Assembly: GCF_008369915.1 (NCBI RefSeq)
Contig: NZ_VSRN01000001.1
Span: 3,220,501 to 3,284,500, forward strand
Length of the DNA: 64,000 nt
DNA from: Dyadobacter sp. UC 10
GTDB taxonomy: Bacteria > Bacteroidota > Bacteroidia > Cytophagales > Spirosomataceae
Direction: 5' to 3'
In this document: piece after piece, positions 53,737-62,343 of the stretch
Position numbering within the stretch: the stretch's first letter is position 1
Layout: each line of letters opens with the position of its first letter
Program-made: the position numbers and the translations under genes
The notes under the pieces: model-generated
The model's input: the letters and a program-made list of their open reading frames with translations, nothing else
Told to the model about the DNA's origin: nothing
Database searches by the model: none

Positions 53737-55089
53737 ATGAGATTTCTTAGAATTCTGCTGCGGATCATTGGTTCGATCGTTCTGCTTTTGGTATTGATTC
53801 TCGCGGCGCTCGTCACCACGATGGACAAAACGCCTTACAGGGAAATGCCCTATTATGCGGAATGGAAGAAGATAATCAGTCAGGTCAAGACAGCGCCACC
53901 CGATTCAGCCGGTCAGCTGAGGGCAGGTTGGGCGAAAGTAAATATTACTCCCTCTTCACCGACCCCGACTGCGGGATATGGTAACAGAAAAGGCAAATTG
54001 TACACGGAAATTCATGACTCTGTTTATGTGAGAGCAATGGTGGTGGATAACGGGGCTTCGCTGGCGGCCATTGTTTCGGCCGACCTGCTTATTATTCCGC
54101 CTACCATAGTCAAAGTGCTGCAATCTCGTCTTACTGAAAAAGAAGTACCTTTTGATCAGGTGTTTTTTGGGGCTACCCACACACATAATAGTGTCGGCGG
54201 CTGGGGTACGGGCGTTTCTTCCTTATTTTTTTCGGGCAAATATGATCCTAAGATGGTCGATCGCCTGGCTGACGCATTTTACACAGCCATAGTGGAAGCG
54301 AAGAACAAGCTGCAGCCCGTTGAGCTGACCTATCTGGAGTCAGTTGATACGCTCGATATTCGAAACCGGCTGGTAGGAGAGGAAGGGGAGGTCGACCCGG
54401 AAATACGATCGGCCGCTTTTGTAACTAAAAAAGGCGAAAAGGCTATTCTAAGCTCCTTCGGGGCACATTCTACGGTTTTGGGTTCAAGAAACATTGTGCT
54501 TTCAAGAGACTATCCTGGCGCACTGGTGGATTCTCTGGAAAATGGGCGCTACAATTTCGCGATGTACATGGCGGGTGCAGTGGGCAGTATGGGGCCGATT
54601 GAAAAAGGTACTGACGATTTTGATGAAATAAAAAATCAGGCATTTGGCGTACAGAATGCGATTCTTTCACCGGCTACTTTAACAGAACCTTCCAAACAGC
54701 CGGTAATCCGGTCGCTTACATTACCTCTGCCGCTGCGTGAGCCAAGCCCCAGACTGACAATGAACCTGGTACTGCGCTCATGGGCCTTCAAAAAGGCATT
54801 CGGTGAATATCCGATTTTTGTAAAAGCATTACGGATCGGGAATATTTTAATGGTAGGAATGCCCTGCGACTTTTCAGGTGAGCTGGTGGCGGGCCTCGAT
54901 GCCTACGCAAAAACGAAGGGATTAAACCTGATGGTAACCAGCTTTAATGGGGGTTATATCGGTTACATTACTCATGACAAGTACTTTGACCGGGATTTGT
55001 ACGAAACCAAAACAATGAATTGGTATGGACCTTACAACGGCGCGTATTTCCAGGAAGTGATCAAAGATATTATTGATAAAATGTCCTAA
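53737..55089 (+). CDS. Neutral/alkaline ceramidase-like hydrolase, membrane-anchored
   Basis: A 450-residue protein with an N-terminal membrane anchor (about 4-27) and a domain resembling the neutral/alkaline non-lysosomal ceramidase family: AGWAKVNITPSSPTPTAGYGNRKGK, VVDNGASLAAIVSADLLIIPP, the metal-site motif FFGATHTHNSVGGWGTG, SFGAHSTVLG, MAGAVGSMGP and VGMPCDFSGEL. Family members hydrolyse ceramide; many Bacteroidota proteins of this type lack a proven substrate. It is 11 bases upstream of the oxidoreductase gene. ATG 53737 chosen over TTG 53707, which lies in the promoter box. Confidence 0.85.
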   Translation: MRFLRILLRIIGSIVLLLVLILAALVTTMDKTPYREMPYYAEWKKIISQVKTAPPDSAGQLRAGWAKVNITPSSPTPTAGYGNRKGKLYTEIHDSVYVRAMVVDNGASLAAIVSADLLIIPPTIVKVLQSRLTEKEVPFDQVFFGATHTHNSVGGWGTGVSSLFFSGKYDPKMVDRLADAFYTAIVEAKNKLQPVELTYLESVDTLDIRNRLVGEEGEVDPEIRSAAFVTKKGEKAILSSFGAHSTVLGSRNIVLSRDYPGALVDSLENGRYNFAMYMAGAVGSMGPIEKGTDDFDEIKNQAFGVQNAILSPATLTEPSKQPVIRSLTLPLPLREPSPRLTMNLVLRSWAFKKAFGEYPIFVKALRIGNILMVGMPCDFSGELVAGLDAYAKTKGLNLMVTSFNGGYIGYITHDKYFDRDLYETKTMNWYGPYNGAYFQEVIKDIIDKMS

Positions 55090-55100
55090 ACTGCTCAAAC

Positions 55101-56186
55101 ATGAAAGCATTTGTATTACTGATTTTTGGAATAATGAGTATTCAGGCAATCGCGCAGGCTCCCGTGAAGGTTGCAGTTGCAGGATTGACGCATGGGCACG
55201 TCGGCTGGATATTTAACAGATCCGATAAAAAGGATATTCAGCTGGTTGGTATTTACGAAACCAACCCCGAGCTGGTCAATCAGTTTGCTTCGAAATACAA
55301 GCTGGATAAAAAGCTATTCTATTCCGACCTCAACAAAATGCTGGATGAGACCAAACCGCAGGCCGTTTCTGCATTTGGTGCGATTAGTGAGCATATTATG
55401 GTGGTACGCGCGTGTGCGCCTCGAAAAATCCACGTGATGGTTGAAAAGCCGCTGGCCACGACTTTTGCGGATGCAAAGGAGATCCAGAAGCTGGCTGGTC
55501 AGAACGGGATACAGGTATTGACCAACTTCGAAACTTCCTGGTATGCGAGCAATCAATATGTGAAAGACCTGGTGGAGCAGGGAAAACTAGGCGAGATCCG
55601 CAAAGTAATGGTCAATGACGGTCACCAGGGACCAAAGGAAATCGGGGTAAGCAAGGAGTTTCTGGAAATACTCACTGATCCCGCTAAAAATGGGGCCGGC
55701 GCGCTGGTTGATTTCGGTTGTTACGGTGCCAATTTAATGACCTGGCTTTTGAAAGGCGAACGCCCCCTTTCAATTACGGCGGTCACACATCAGAATAAGC
55801 CGGAAATTTACAAGCAGGTGGACGATGAGGCTACTATTATTTTGCAATATCCCGAAGCACAGTGCGTAATCCAGGGTTCCTGGAACTGGTCCTTTGCGCG
55901 GAAGGATATGGAGGTTTTCGGAAACAAAGGTTACGCGGTCGCCGTAAACCCAACAGTTGTGCGTCAGAGGTTGCAGGAGAAAGCGCCGGAGGAAACGATC
56001 AGGCTTGACCCGCGCCCAGCTCCGTTTACTGATCCTTTTTCAGTATTAGCGGATGTGGTGACGGGTAAATTAAAATTGGAACAATACGATATGTACGGTT
56101 TGCCGGTGAATTTGACAGTGGTCGAAATCCTCGAAACCGCGAAGGAATCGGCGAAAACGGGCAAGACAATTTTCTTGAAAAAATAG
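55101..56186 (+). CDS. Secreted Gfo/Idh/MocA-family oxidoreductase
   Basis: A 361-residue protein with a signal peptide (about 1-19, MKAFVLLIFGIMSIQAIAQA) ahead of a Rossmann domain (VKVAVAGLTHGHVGW) with the family motif VEKPLATTFADAKE, then the C-terminal alpha/beta domain (GGAGALVDFGCYGANLMTWLL-like, WNWSFARKDMEVFGNKGY). Such exported oxidoreductases are typical of Bacteroidota, usually acting on sugars with a bound cofactor. Here it follows the ceramidase-like gene closely, suggesting one substrate pathway at the periplasm. Confidence 0.9.
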   Translation: MKAFVLLIFGIMSIQAIAQAPVKVAVAGLTHGHVGWIFNRSDKKDIQLVGIYETNPELVNQFASKYKLDKKLFYSDLNKMLDETKPQAVSAFGAISEHIMVVRACAPRKIHVMVEKPLATTFADAKEIQKLAGQNGIQVLTNFETSWYASNQYVKDLVEQGKLGEIRKVMVNDGHQGPKEIGVSKEFLEILTDPAKNGAGALVDFGCYGANLMTWLLKGERPLSITAVTHQNKPEIYKQVDDEATIILQYPEAQCVIQGSWNWSFARKDMEVFGNKGYAVAVNPTVVRQRLQEKAPEETIRLDPRPAPFTDPFSVLADVVTGKLKLEQYDMYGLPVNLTVVEILETAKESAKTGKTIFLKK

Positions 56187-56194
56187 ACGAAAAC

Positions 56195-56755
56195 ATGGAG
56201 CCACGCTCAGTACGGTATTCACAGAGTACACTAACCGAATTAATGATACCTGCCTACGCTAATTTTGGCGGAAAAATACACGGTGGAATATTGCTTTCGC
56301 TGATTGACAAAGTGGCTTATACCTGTGCTTCGAGGCACGCAGGCGCCTATTGCGTAACTGTTTCTGTCGACGGTGTCGATTTTCTGCAGCCGGTCGAAGT
56401 AGGCGACCTGGTGTCGTTGCATGCGTCGGTGAACTATGTCGGAAGGACTTCGCTGGTGATCGGGATCCGTGTAATCGCTGAAAATGTGCGTAACCGTACC
56501 GAGCGGCATACCAATACTTCGTATGTTACGATGGTTGCGAAAGGTGATGACGATAAACCGACGGTAGTTCCGGAATTGCTTCTTGAAAACGAAGAAGATG
56601 CACGGCGTTTCCTTGAAGCGATCAAAAGGCGGGAACTCCGGGAGAGATATAAAGACGCATTTGATAATGCAATAACCCGGTTAGATGTGCAGCATAATCT
56701 GGACCAGCTAACCGGGCATCGATGTGTTGTGGGGTGGAAGCACGACTCTGATTAA
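56195..56755 (+). CDS. Acyl-CoA thioesterase, hotdog fold
   Basis: A 186-residue hotdog-fold thioesterase: ELMIPAYANFGGKIHGGILLSLIDKVAYTCASRHAG is the YciA/BACH-type active region with Asp, followed by VSVDGVDFLQPVEVGDLVSLHASVNYVGRTSLVIGIRV. The C-terminal 60 residues are a charged helical extension. It starts eight bases after the oxidoreductase gene. Its stop overlaps the stop of the convergent HerA-like gene by four bases (TTAA). Confidence 0.88.
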   Translation: MEPRSVRYSQSTLTELMIPAYANFGGKIHGGILLSLIDKVAYTCASRHAGAYCVTVSVDGVDFLQPVEVGDLVSLHASVNYVGRTSLVIGIRVIAENVRNRTERHTNTSYVTMVAKGDDDKPTVVPELLLENEEDARRFLEAIKRRELRERYKDAFDNAITRLDVQHNLDQLTGHRCVVGWKHDSD

Positions 56756-58308
56756 AACCCGAAAAGCCCGCCCGATTTCTTGGTCCTGGACCGGGTGGTT
56801 TTCCCAAAAAGCATCCCGAAAACGCCCCGCACAACTTCTCTTCCTATTTGTTTTGCCAAAGGTGAGTTGAGCGCCTCAGAAATCATGCCCTTTTCTTCTT
56901 TCTCTTTTTTAACCTCCTGAACTTCCTCTTTCGCCTGGGCTTCCACCTTTGCATGCTCTTCCATTCGCCTGGTCAGCATTTCATAGGCACTTTCCGGATC
57001 GACCGGATCTTTATACTTCTGATACAAGCTCGACTGCTGCACGTGCTGGTCGTATTCTGCCTGCACCATCGGGCCCATAATGGAAGTAGGAGGCAGCAAA
57101 TGCGTTGCGGCTACTTCCGTCGGGATTCCCTTTTCGTTGAGCACTGTAATAAGCGCCTGGCCTATTCCCAACGTTGTGAGTATCTGGTCGATCTGGTAAA
57201 AATCTGATTTTGGGTAGGTTTTTACAGTTTGTTTCAAACCATCCGCATCCTGCGGCGTGAATGCACGCAATACGTGCTGCACGCGGTTTCCAAGCTGAGA
57301 AAGTACCGAAACCGGAACATCCTGTGCCATTTGGGTACAGAAAAAAACGCCGACTCCTTTGGAACGTATCAACCTGATGACCTGCTCAATCTGATCGAGA
57401 AATGCTTTTGGAGCATCCTTGAACAATAAATGTGCTTCGTCGAGGAAGAATACTAATTTAGGTTTATCAAGATCGCCCGCTTCGGGAAGTTTTTGATACA
57501 GCTCGGCCAGGAGGCTCAGCATGAATGTGGAAAACAATGCAGGCTTGTCCTGAACGTCAGAAATATTCAGCAGGCTGATAATGCCTTGCCCGTCCACGCG
57601 GTCTATCAAATCGTTGATATCGAACGATCTTTCACCGAAAATACTTCCTACACCCTGTTGTTCGAGCGCAACGATCTTACGTAAAATGGTACCAGCGGTA
57701 GAGCTGGAAATACTGCCGTAGTCACCCTTAATTTCCGCCGCACCTGGGCCTTCCGATAAATAATTGAGGACCTTTTTTAAGTCATTCAGATCTACCATCG
57801 GTAAATCCTTGTCGTCTGCATATTTAAAAAGGATTGCCAAAACGCCCGACTGCGTATCATTCAGCTCAAATATTTTGGACAAAAGAATAGGGCCGAATTC
57901 CAGAATGGTAGCCCGCATCTGAGCTCCTTTCTGCCCACTAAGGGAATATAACTCAACCGGGTAACCTTTCGGCGTAAATACATTCCCGAGGACCTGCGAC
58001 CGCTCCTCCAATGCCGCATTTGTCTTGCCAGGCTGCGCAATTCCTGACAGGTCTCCCTTAATATCTGACATAAACACTGGCACACCTGCAGCTGAAAGTT
58101 GCTCGGCGAAAACCTGCAGGGTGCGCGTCTTACCCGATCCTGTCGCTCCGGCAACGAGCCCGTGCCGGTTCATCATCCGGAGGGGAAGACTAACCTTTGC
58201 TTCGCCTATTATTTCACCATCCAGAATTGCAGATCCCAGGTGGATAACGGGCTTGTCTGTTTGGTAAGATTTCTGGATCGCGGCAACAAACTGTTCTTTT
58301 TTTGACAC
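56752..58308 (-). CDS. HerA-like helicase-domain ATPase (DUF853)
   Basis: A 518-residue P-loop ATPase of the HerA/FtsK superfamily. Walker A is GATGSGKT (54-61), Walker B LVFFLDEAH (about 285-295), with sensor-like STMLSLLAEL and FFCTQMAQDVP. The C-terminal 60 residues are a Lys/Glu coiled coil followed by a short Gly/Phe tail (KKSGGLFGF). Function of DUF853 proteins is not well established; a DNA-translocating role is inferred from the fold. No NurA nuclease gene is adjacent, so the HerA-NurA repair pair does not apply here. Confidence 0.9.
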   Translation of the reverse strand: MSKKEQFVAAIQKSYQTDKPVIHLGSAILDGEIIGEAKVSLPLRMMNRHGLVAGATGSGKTRTLQVFAEQLSAAGVPVFMSDIKGDLSGIAQPGKTNAALEERSQVLGNVFTPKGYPVELYSLSGQKGAQMRATILEFGPILLSKIFELNDTQSGVLAILFKYADDKDLPMVDLNDLKKVLNYLSEGPGAAEIKGDYGSISSSTAGTILRKIVALEQQGVGSIFGERSFDINDLIDRVDGQGIISLLNISDVQDKPALFSTFMLSLLAELYQKLPEAGDLDKPKLVFFLDEAHLLFKDAPKAFLDQIEQVIRLIRSKGVGVFFCTQMAQDVPVSVLSQLGNRVQHVLRAFTPQDADGLKQTVKTYPKSDFYQIDQILTTLGIGQALITVLNEKGIPTEVAATHLLPPTSIMGPMVQAEYDQHVQQSSLYQKYKDPVDPESAYEMLTRRMEEHAKVEAQAKEEVQEVKKEKEEKGMISEALNSPLAKQIGREVVRGVFGMLFGKTTRSRTKKSGGLFGF

Positions 58309-58409
58309 TGGAATCTCTGGTTTTAGGTTATGAAATGATATTTTACAAAATTTAAATGTTTCGTCAATAATCCAAGTCAGAAAGTCTATTTATTAGTAAA
58401 TAATACTCT

Positions 58410-58443
58410 TTTGAGATATAGTATTACTTTTCGCATAGTTTTG
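58410..58443 (+). promoter_or_regulatory. Promoter of the Alpha-E gene
   Basis: TAGTTTTG (58436-58443) matches TAnnTTTG and TTTG at 58410-58413 lies 22 bases upstream, near the usual -33 spacing. The leader would be about 80 bases to the ATG at 58529. Confidence 0.5.
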
Positions 58444-58528
58444 TATTTGCAAAATATTATTAGGTATTTTGGTGGAACTGCTTAATAATTATTCTGAATA
58501 TTTATTTTAGAGACTATAATTGCCGTTT

Positions 58529-59545
58529 ATGCTTAGCCGAGTTGCGAATTCGATTTACTGGATGAACCGTTATATGGAACGGGTTGAAAATTATGCCCGC
58601 TTCGTAGGAGTTAACTTTAATCTGGCCCTGGATTTGCCGCCTGATGTGGACGAGCAATGGGAGCCGCTGCTGGTCGCCACGGCGGATCACTACCTCTTTT
58701 ATAAGTACTACGACAAGCCCACCAAGGAGGATGTGATCCATTTCATGACCTTTGACAAGCGCAATCCCAATTCCATTATCAGCTGTCTTTATGAAGCGCG
58801 GGAGAATGCGCGGACGATCCGGGAGGCGATCTCGAAGGAAATGTGGGAAAGTATCAATACTTTTTACTTATCGATTCGTGCCACTTCACCTGATAATTTC
58901 CGGAATATGGACCATATGCAATCCTATTTCTCGGATATCCGCAAAAGCTGCCAGCTTTTTCATGGTGTCGTGGATACTTCTATAACCAGAAATGAGGCAT
59001 GGCATTTCGGCAGGCTGGGACGTCATATCGAGCGTGGCGACAAATGTTCGAGGTTTCTGGATGTTAAATATTTTACGCTGCAGCAGGATTCTGGGACTTC
59101 CGGATCTACATTGGATCTGATGCTCTGGACAGCAGTTTTGAAATCTGTGAGCGCCTATAATATGTACCGGCAAACGCACCGGGCACTTACCTCAATGAAT
59201 ATAGTGGCGTTTCTGATCCTGGATAAGCTTTTTCCACGGTCGATCGCCTATTGCGTCCGTCAGGCCGAACTTTCGCTTTACGCGATCGGCGGGTCGATCC
59301 CGGAGCGGGGCCACAATAATCCGGCGGAAAGGGCATTGAGTAAAATCCGCAGTGAGCTGGAATTTACCGACGTGGAGGAAATCTTCAAGACGGGCCTGCA
59401 TGATTACCTCGATACATTCCAAACCAAAAACAACGTGGTCGACAATGCAATTTTCGATATGTATTTCGGATTGGAAACCGGGCAATCGCAAAGCCAGTCG
59501 ATGGGACAAACTTCCGGCCAGTTTCGGACACAATGGATGAACTAA
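58529..59545 (+). CDS. Alpha-E domain protein
   Basis: A 338-residue, almost all-helical protein of the Alpha-E family (bacterial domain of unknown function): MLSRVANSIYWMNRYMERVENYARFV at the N-terminus, ENARTIREAISKEMWESINTFY, WHFGRLGRHIERGDKCSRFLDVKY and AYNMYRQTHRALTSMNIVAFLILDKLFPRSIAYCV. Usually encoded next to a circularly permuted ATP-grasp gene and a transglutaminase gene, forming a probable peptide-modifying system. Here no ATP-grasp partner is beside it. I use ATG 58529, not TTG 58520. Confidence 0.9.
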   Translation: MLSRVANSIYWMNRYMERVENYARFVGVNFNLALDLPPDVDEQWEPLLVATADHYLFYKYYDKPTKEDVIHFMTFDKRNPNSIISCLYEARENARTIREAISKEMWESINTFYLSIRATSPDNFRNMDHMQSYFSDIRKSCQLFHGVVDTSITRNEAWHFGRLGRHIERGDKCSRFLDVKYFTLQQDSGTSGSTLDLMLWTAVLKSVSAYNMYRQTHRALTSMNIVAFLILDKLFPRSIAYCVRQAELSLYAIGGSIPERGHNNPAERALSKIRSELEFTDVEEIFKTGLHDYLDTFQTKNNVVDNAIFDMYFGLETGQSQSQSMGQTSGQFRTQWMN

Positions 59546-59728
59546 CCTCAGATTGCGCAACTACATACCTTCTTCAAAAGTAATGTGTCTGGTATTCAGA
59601 AAAATACGAGGATTTCAAAAATAACAGCTGGGGAGTCATATTCTAACCGGAAAGTCCCTTTTAGCAGACCGAAAGATAGATGGCGTTATTAGTTGTAGAA
59701 AAAGCTAAGGGCGGAGAGGGAAATTTCG

Positions 59729-59736
59729 TATTTTTG
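59729..59736 (+). promoter_or_regulatory. glmM: -7 promoter box of glmM
   Basis: TATTTTTG is an exact TAnnTTTG 26 bases before the GTG start at 59763. No -33 element at the expected place. The rest of the 217-base gap shows no other feature. Confidence 0.5.
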
Positions 59737-59762
59737 CAGCAAACAAAGAGATATACCAACAC

Positions 59763-61166
59763 GTGACGTTAATTAAATCTATCTCCGGAATCAGAGGTAT
59801 TGTAGGTGGCAAGTCCGGGGAAGCACTGACTCCGATTGATGTAGTAAAGTTTGCAGCTGCATATGGAACATGGTTGAGGCGCGCAAATCCGCAGAATTCC
59901 AAAGTTATCATAGGCAGAGATGCAAGGCTTTCCGGTGAAATGGTCAGCCGGCTCGTTGCCGGGACATTACAGGGTGTAGGCCTGAATGTAGTGGATCTCG
60001 GCTTGTCTACGACACCAACCGTCGAAATAGCGGTGACTGCGGAAGACGCGGCGGGCGGGATCATCCTCACAGCCAGCCACAATCCTATCCAATGGAATGC
60101 ATTAAAACTGCTCAACCATCTCGGTGAATTCATTTCCGAGACAGATGGGGAAGAAGTGCTCCGGATCGCAAAAGAGGAAGATTTCATTTTTGTTGATGTC
60201 AAAAAGCTGGGCAGTTACAGTACGGACGATTCTTATCTTCAAAAGCATATTGACCAGGTACTTGCCCTTCCGCTGGTGGACAGGGAAGCGATCGCAAATG
60301 CAAATTTCAAGATTGTCGTAGATGCGGTCAATTCTACCGGCGGTACTGTTGTTCCTATGCTTTTAGAGGCACTTGGTGTATCGTCAAAAAATATCAGGAA
60401 GCTTAATTGCGAACCGACAGGGAATTTTGCCCACAATCCCGAACCGTTACCGGAACATCTCAGGGAGATCAGCAAAGAGCTGGACAATGGTTCTTATAAC
60501 CTGGGTATCGTAGTTGATCCTGATGTGGACCGGCTGGCGCTGATGTGTGAGGACGGAACACCTTTCGGTGAAGAATATACACTGGTAGCAGTTGCGGATT
60601 TTGTTCTTAAAAACACACCTGGCAATACAGTTTCCAACCTTTCTTCCACAGCCGCATTGCGTGATGTGACTGTTAAAGCAGGAGGCTCTTATTTTGCTTC
60701 TGCCGTTGGAGAAGTGAATGTCGTCAATATGATGAAAGCCAATAATGCGGTCATCGGCGGGGAGGGAAACGGAGGGGTTATCTATCCTGAAAGTCACTAT
60801 GGTCGTGATGCATTAGTTGGTATTGCGCTATTTTTGACGCATTTGGCAAAGTTTGGAAAAACTGCTTCCGTCATGCGCAGGTCTTATCCTAACTATTATA
60901 TTTCAAAAAATAAAATAGAGCTGACTGCTGATATCGATGTGGACAACATTTTGAGCCGCATTCAGAGCAGATATTCAAAACAGCCACTCAATACAACGGA
61001 CGGTGTAAGGATCGAATTCGATAAAGAATGGGTTCATTTAAGAAAATCCAACACCGAACCAATTATCAGAATTTACTCCGAGTCTGAAACGCAGACCACT
61101 GCAATGAATCTGGCTAATAAGATTATTTCGGATATCAAGGAGATTATTTCTGAGCCTAAAAACTGA
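59763..61166 (+). CDS. glmM: Phosphoglucosamine mutase
   Basis: A 467-residue alpha-D-phosphohexomutase converting glucosamine-6-phosphate to glucosamine-1-phosphate for UDP-GlcNAc. The start is GTG at 59763, giving MTLIKSISGIRG, the family N-terminus. The phosphorylated Ser is S105 in LTASHNPIQWNALK, the Mg loop is DPDVDRLAL, the sugar loop is GEGNGGVIYPE, and the phosphate-binding end contains RKSNTEPIIRIYSE. Phosphomannomutase activity cannot be excluded by sequence alone. Confidence 0.92.
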   Translation: MTLIKSISGIRGIVGGKSGEALTPIDVVKFAAAYGTWLRRANPQNSKVIIGRDARLSGEMVSRLVAGTLQGVGLNVVDLGLSTTPTVEIAVTAEDAAGGIILTASHNPIQWNALKLLNHLGEFISETDGEEVLRIAKEEDFIFVDVKKLGSYSTDDSYLQKHIDQVLALPLVDREAIANANFKIVVDAVNSTGGTVVPMLLEALGVSSKNIRKLNCEPTGNFAHNPEPLPEHLREISKELDNGSYNLGIVVDPDVDRLALMCEDGTPFGEEYTLVAVADFVLKNTPGNTVSNLSSTAALRDVTVKAGGSYFASAVGEVNVVNMMKANNAVIGGEGNGGVIYPESHYGRDALVGIALFLTHLAKFGKTASVMRRSYPNYYISKNKIELTADIDVDNILSRIQSRYSKQPLNTTDGVRIEFDKEWVHLRKSNTEPIIRIYSESETQTTAMNLANKIISDIKEIISEPKN

Positions 61167-61194
61167 TTCAGAAATAGTAACAACAAGTAAGAAC

Positions 61195-62343
61195 ATGAAA
61201 GCATATCTGGACAACGCCGCTACTACCCAACTTGATCCGGAAGTTTTGGAAGTAATGCTTCCGATGATGACCGAGCAATTTGGTAACCCTTCTTCCATTC
61301 ATGCTTATGGACGATCCGTACGTTCGGCCATAGAGCGCGCAAGGAAAAGTATAGCGGGTATCCTGAATGCCGCACCTGCGGAAATCTTTTTTACTTCGGG
61401 TGGTACAGAAGCAGATAATACGGCGATCAGGGGCAGCATTGAAACGCTGGGCCTTAAACATGCGATCACTTCGCGCATCGAGCACCATGCGGTTTTGCAT
61501 ACATTGGAACACCTTCAAAAAACCGGTGTCATCAAGCTGAGTTATGTAAACCTGAACGAAAAGGGTGAAGTAGATCTCGCGCACCTGGAAAATCTTCTGG
61601 CTACGAACAGCCGCTCACTGGTTTCTTTAATGCACGGCAATAACGAGATCGGAAACTTGCTTGATCTGGAAGTTGCAGGGGATATTTGTGAGCAGTATGA
61701 CGCTGTTTTTCACAGTGATACCGTTCAAACGATGGGTCATTTTTCCCATGATCTGCAAAAACTGAAAACCAATTTTATCGTAGGCGCGGCACATAAATTC
61801 AATGGCCCGAAAGGAGTGGGGTTCCTTTACGTTCGTCCGGGAATCAAAATCGCGCCTTTCGTTCACGGCGGCGCGCAGGAGCGTAATATGCGGGGCGGAA
61901 CTGAAAATATCTACGGTATCGTAGGTTTGGCCAAGGCGCTGGAAATTGCTTACCGGGATATGAATGCGCATAGAACGCACATTGAAGGTCTGAAATCAAG
62001 AATGATCGAAAGCCTCAAAAGTAAAATTGAAGGGGTAACTTTTAATGGAAATTCCGCGAACCTTGGGAATAGTTTATATACGGTACTGAGCGTAAGTTTG
62101 CCACCTTCGGACATTAGCGATATGCTGTTGTTCAATCTGGATATTGCCGGGATTGCGGTTTCGGGAGGCAGCGCCTGTTCAAGCGGGACTGAAATTGGTT
62201 CGCACGTATTGAATGAGCTTCAAATCGATCCCGAGCGGGCGAATGTCCGTTTCTCTTTTGGCAAATACAATACCGTAGCCGAGATCGACTATGCGGTTAA
62301 TACCCTCGCAGATCTCTATAAAAAAGAAACCGTTACGCTTTAA
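61195..62343 (+). CDS. Cysteine desulfurase
   Basis: A 382-residue PLP enzyme (IscS/NifS type) that takes sulfur from cysteine for Fe-S clusters and thiolation. PLP lysine K201 in GAAHKFNGPKGVGFLYVR; catalytic Cys328 in SGGSACSSGTEIGSH; HH at 97-98 in RIEHHAV, and SDTVQTMGH. The short gap to glmM (28 bases) suggests co-transcription. Its last 11 bases overlap the convergent hemH gene. Confidence 0.93.
   Translation: MKAYLDNAATTQLDPEVLEVMLPMMTEQFGNPSSIHAYGRSVRSAIERARKSIAGILNAAPAEIFFTSGGTEADNTAIRGSIETLGLKHAITSRIEHHAVLHTLEHLQKTGVIKLSYVNLNEKGEVDLAHLENLLATNSRSLVSLMHGNNEIGNLLDLEVAGDICEQYDAVFHSDTVQTMGHFSHDLQKLKTNFIVGAAHKFNGPKGVGFLYVRPGIKIAPFVHGGAQERNMRGGTENIYGIVGLAKALEIAYRDMNAHRTHIEGLKSRMIESLKSKIEGVTFNGNSANLGNSLYTVLSVSLPPSDISDMLLFNLDIAGIAVSGGSACSSGTEIGSHVLNELQIDPERANVRFSFGKYNTVAEIDYAVNTLADLYKKETVTL

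Noticed and set aside
56752-58308. HerA-like ATPase considered as part of a HerA-NurA or Sir2-HerA defence system
   Set aside because: No NurA, SIR2 or other effector gene beside it; the DUF853 type is widespread housekeeping-like.
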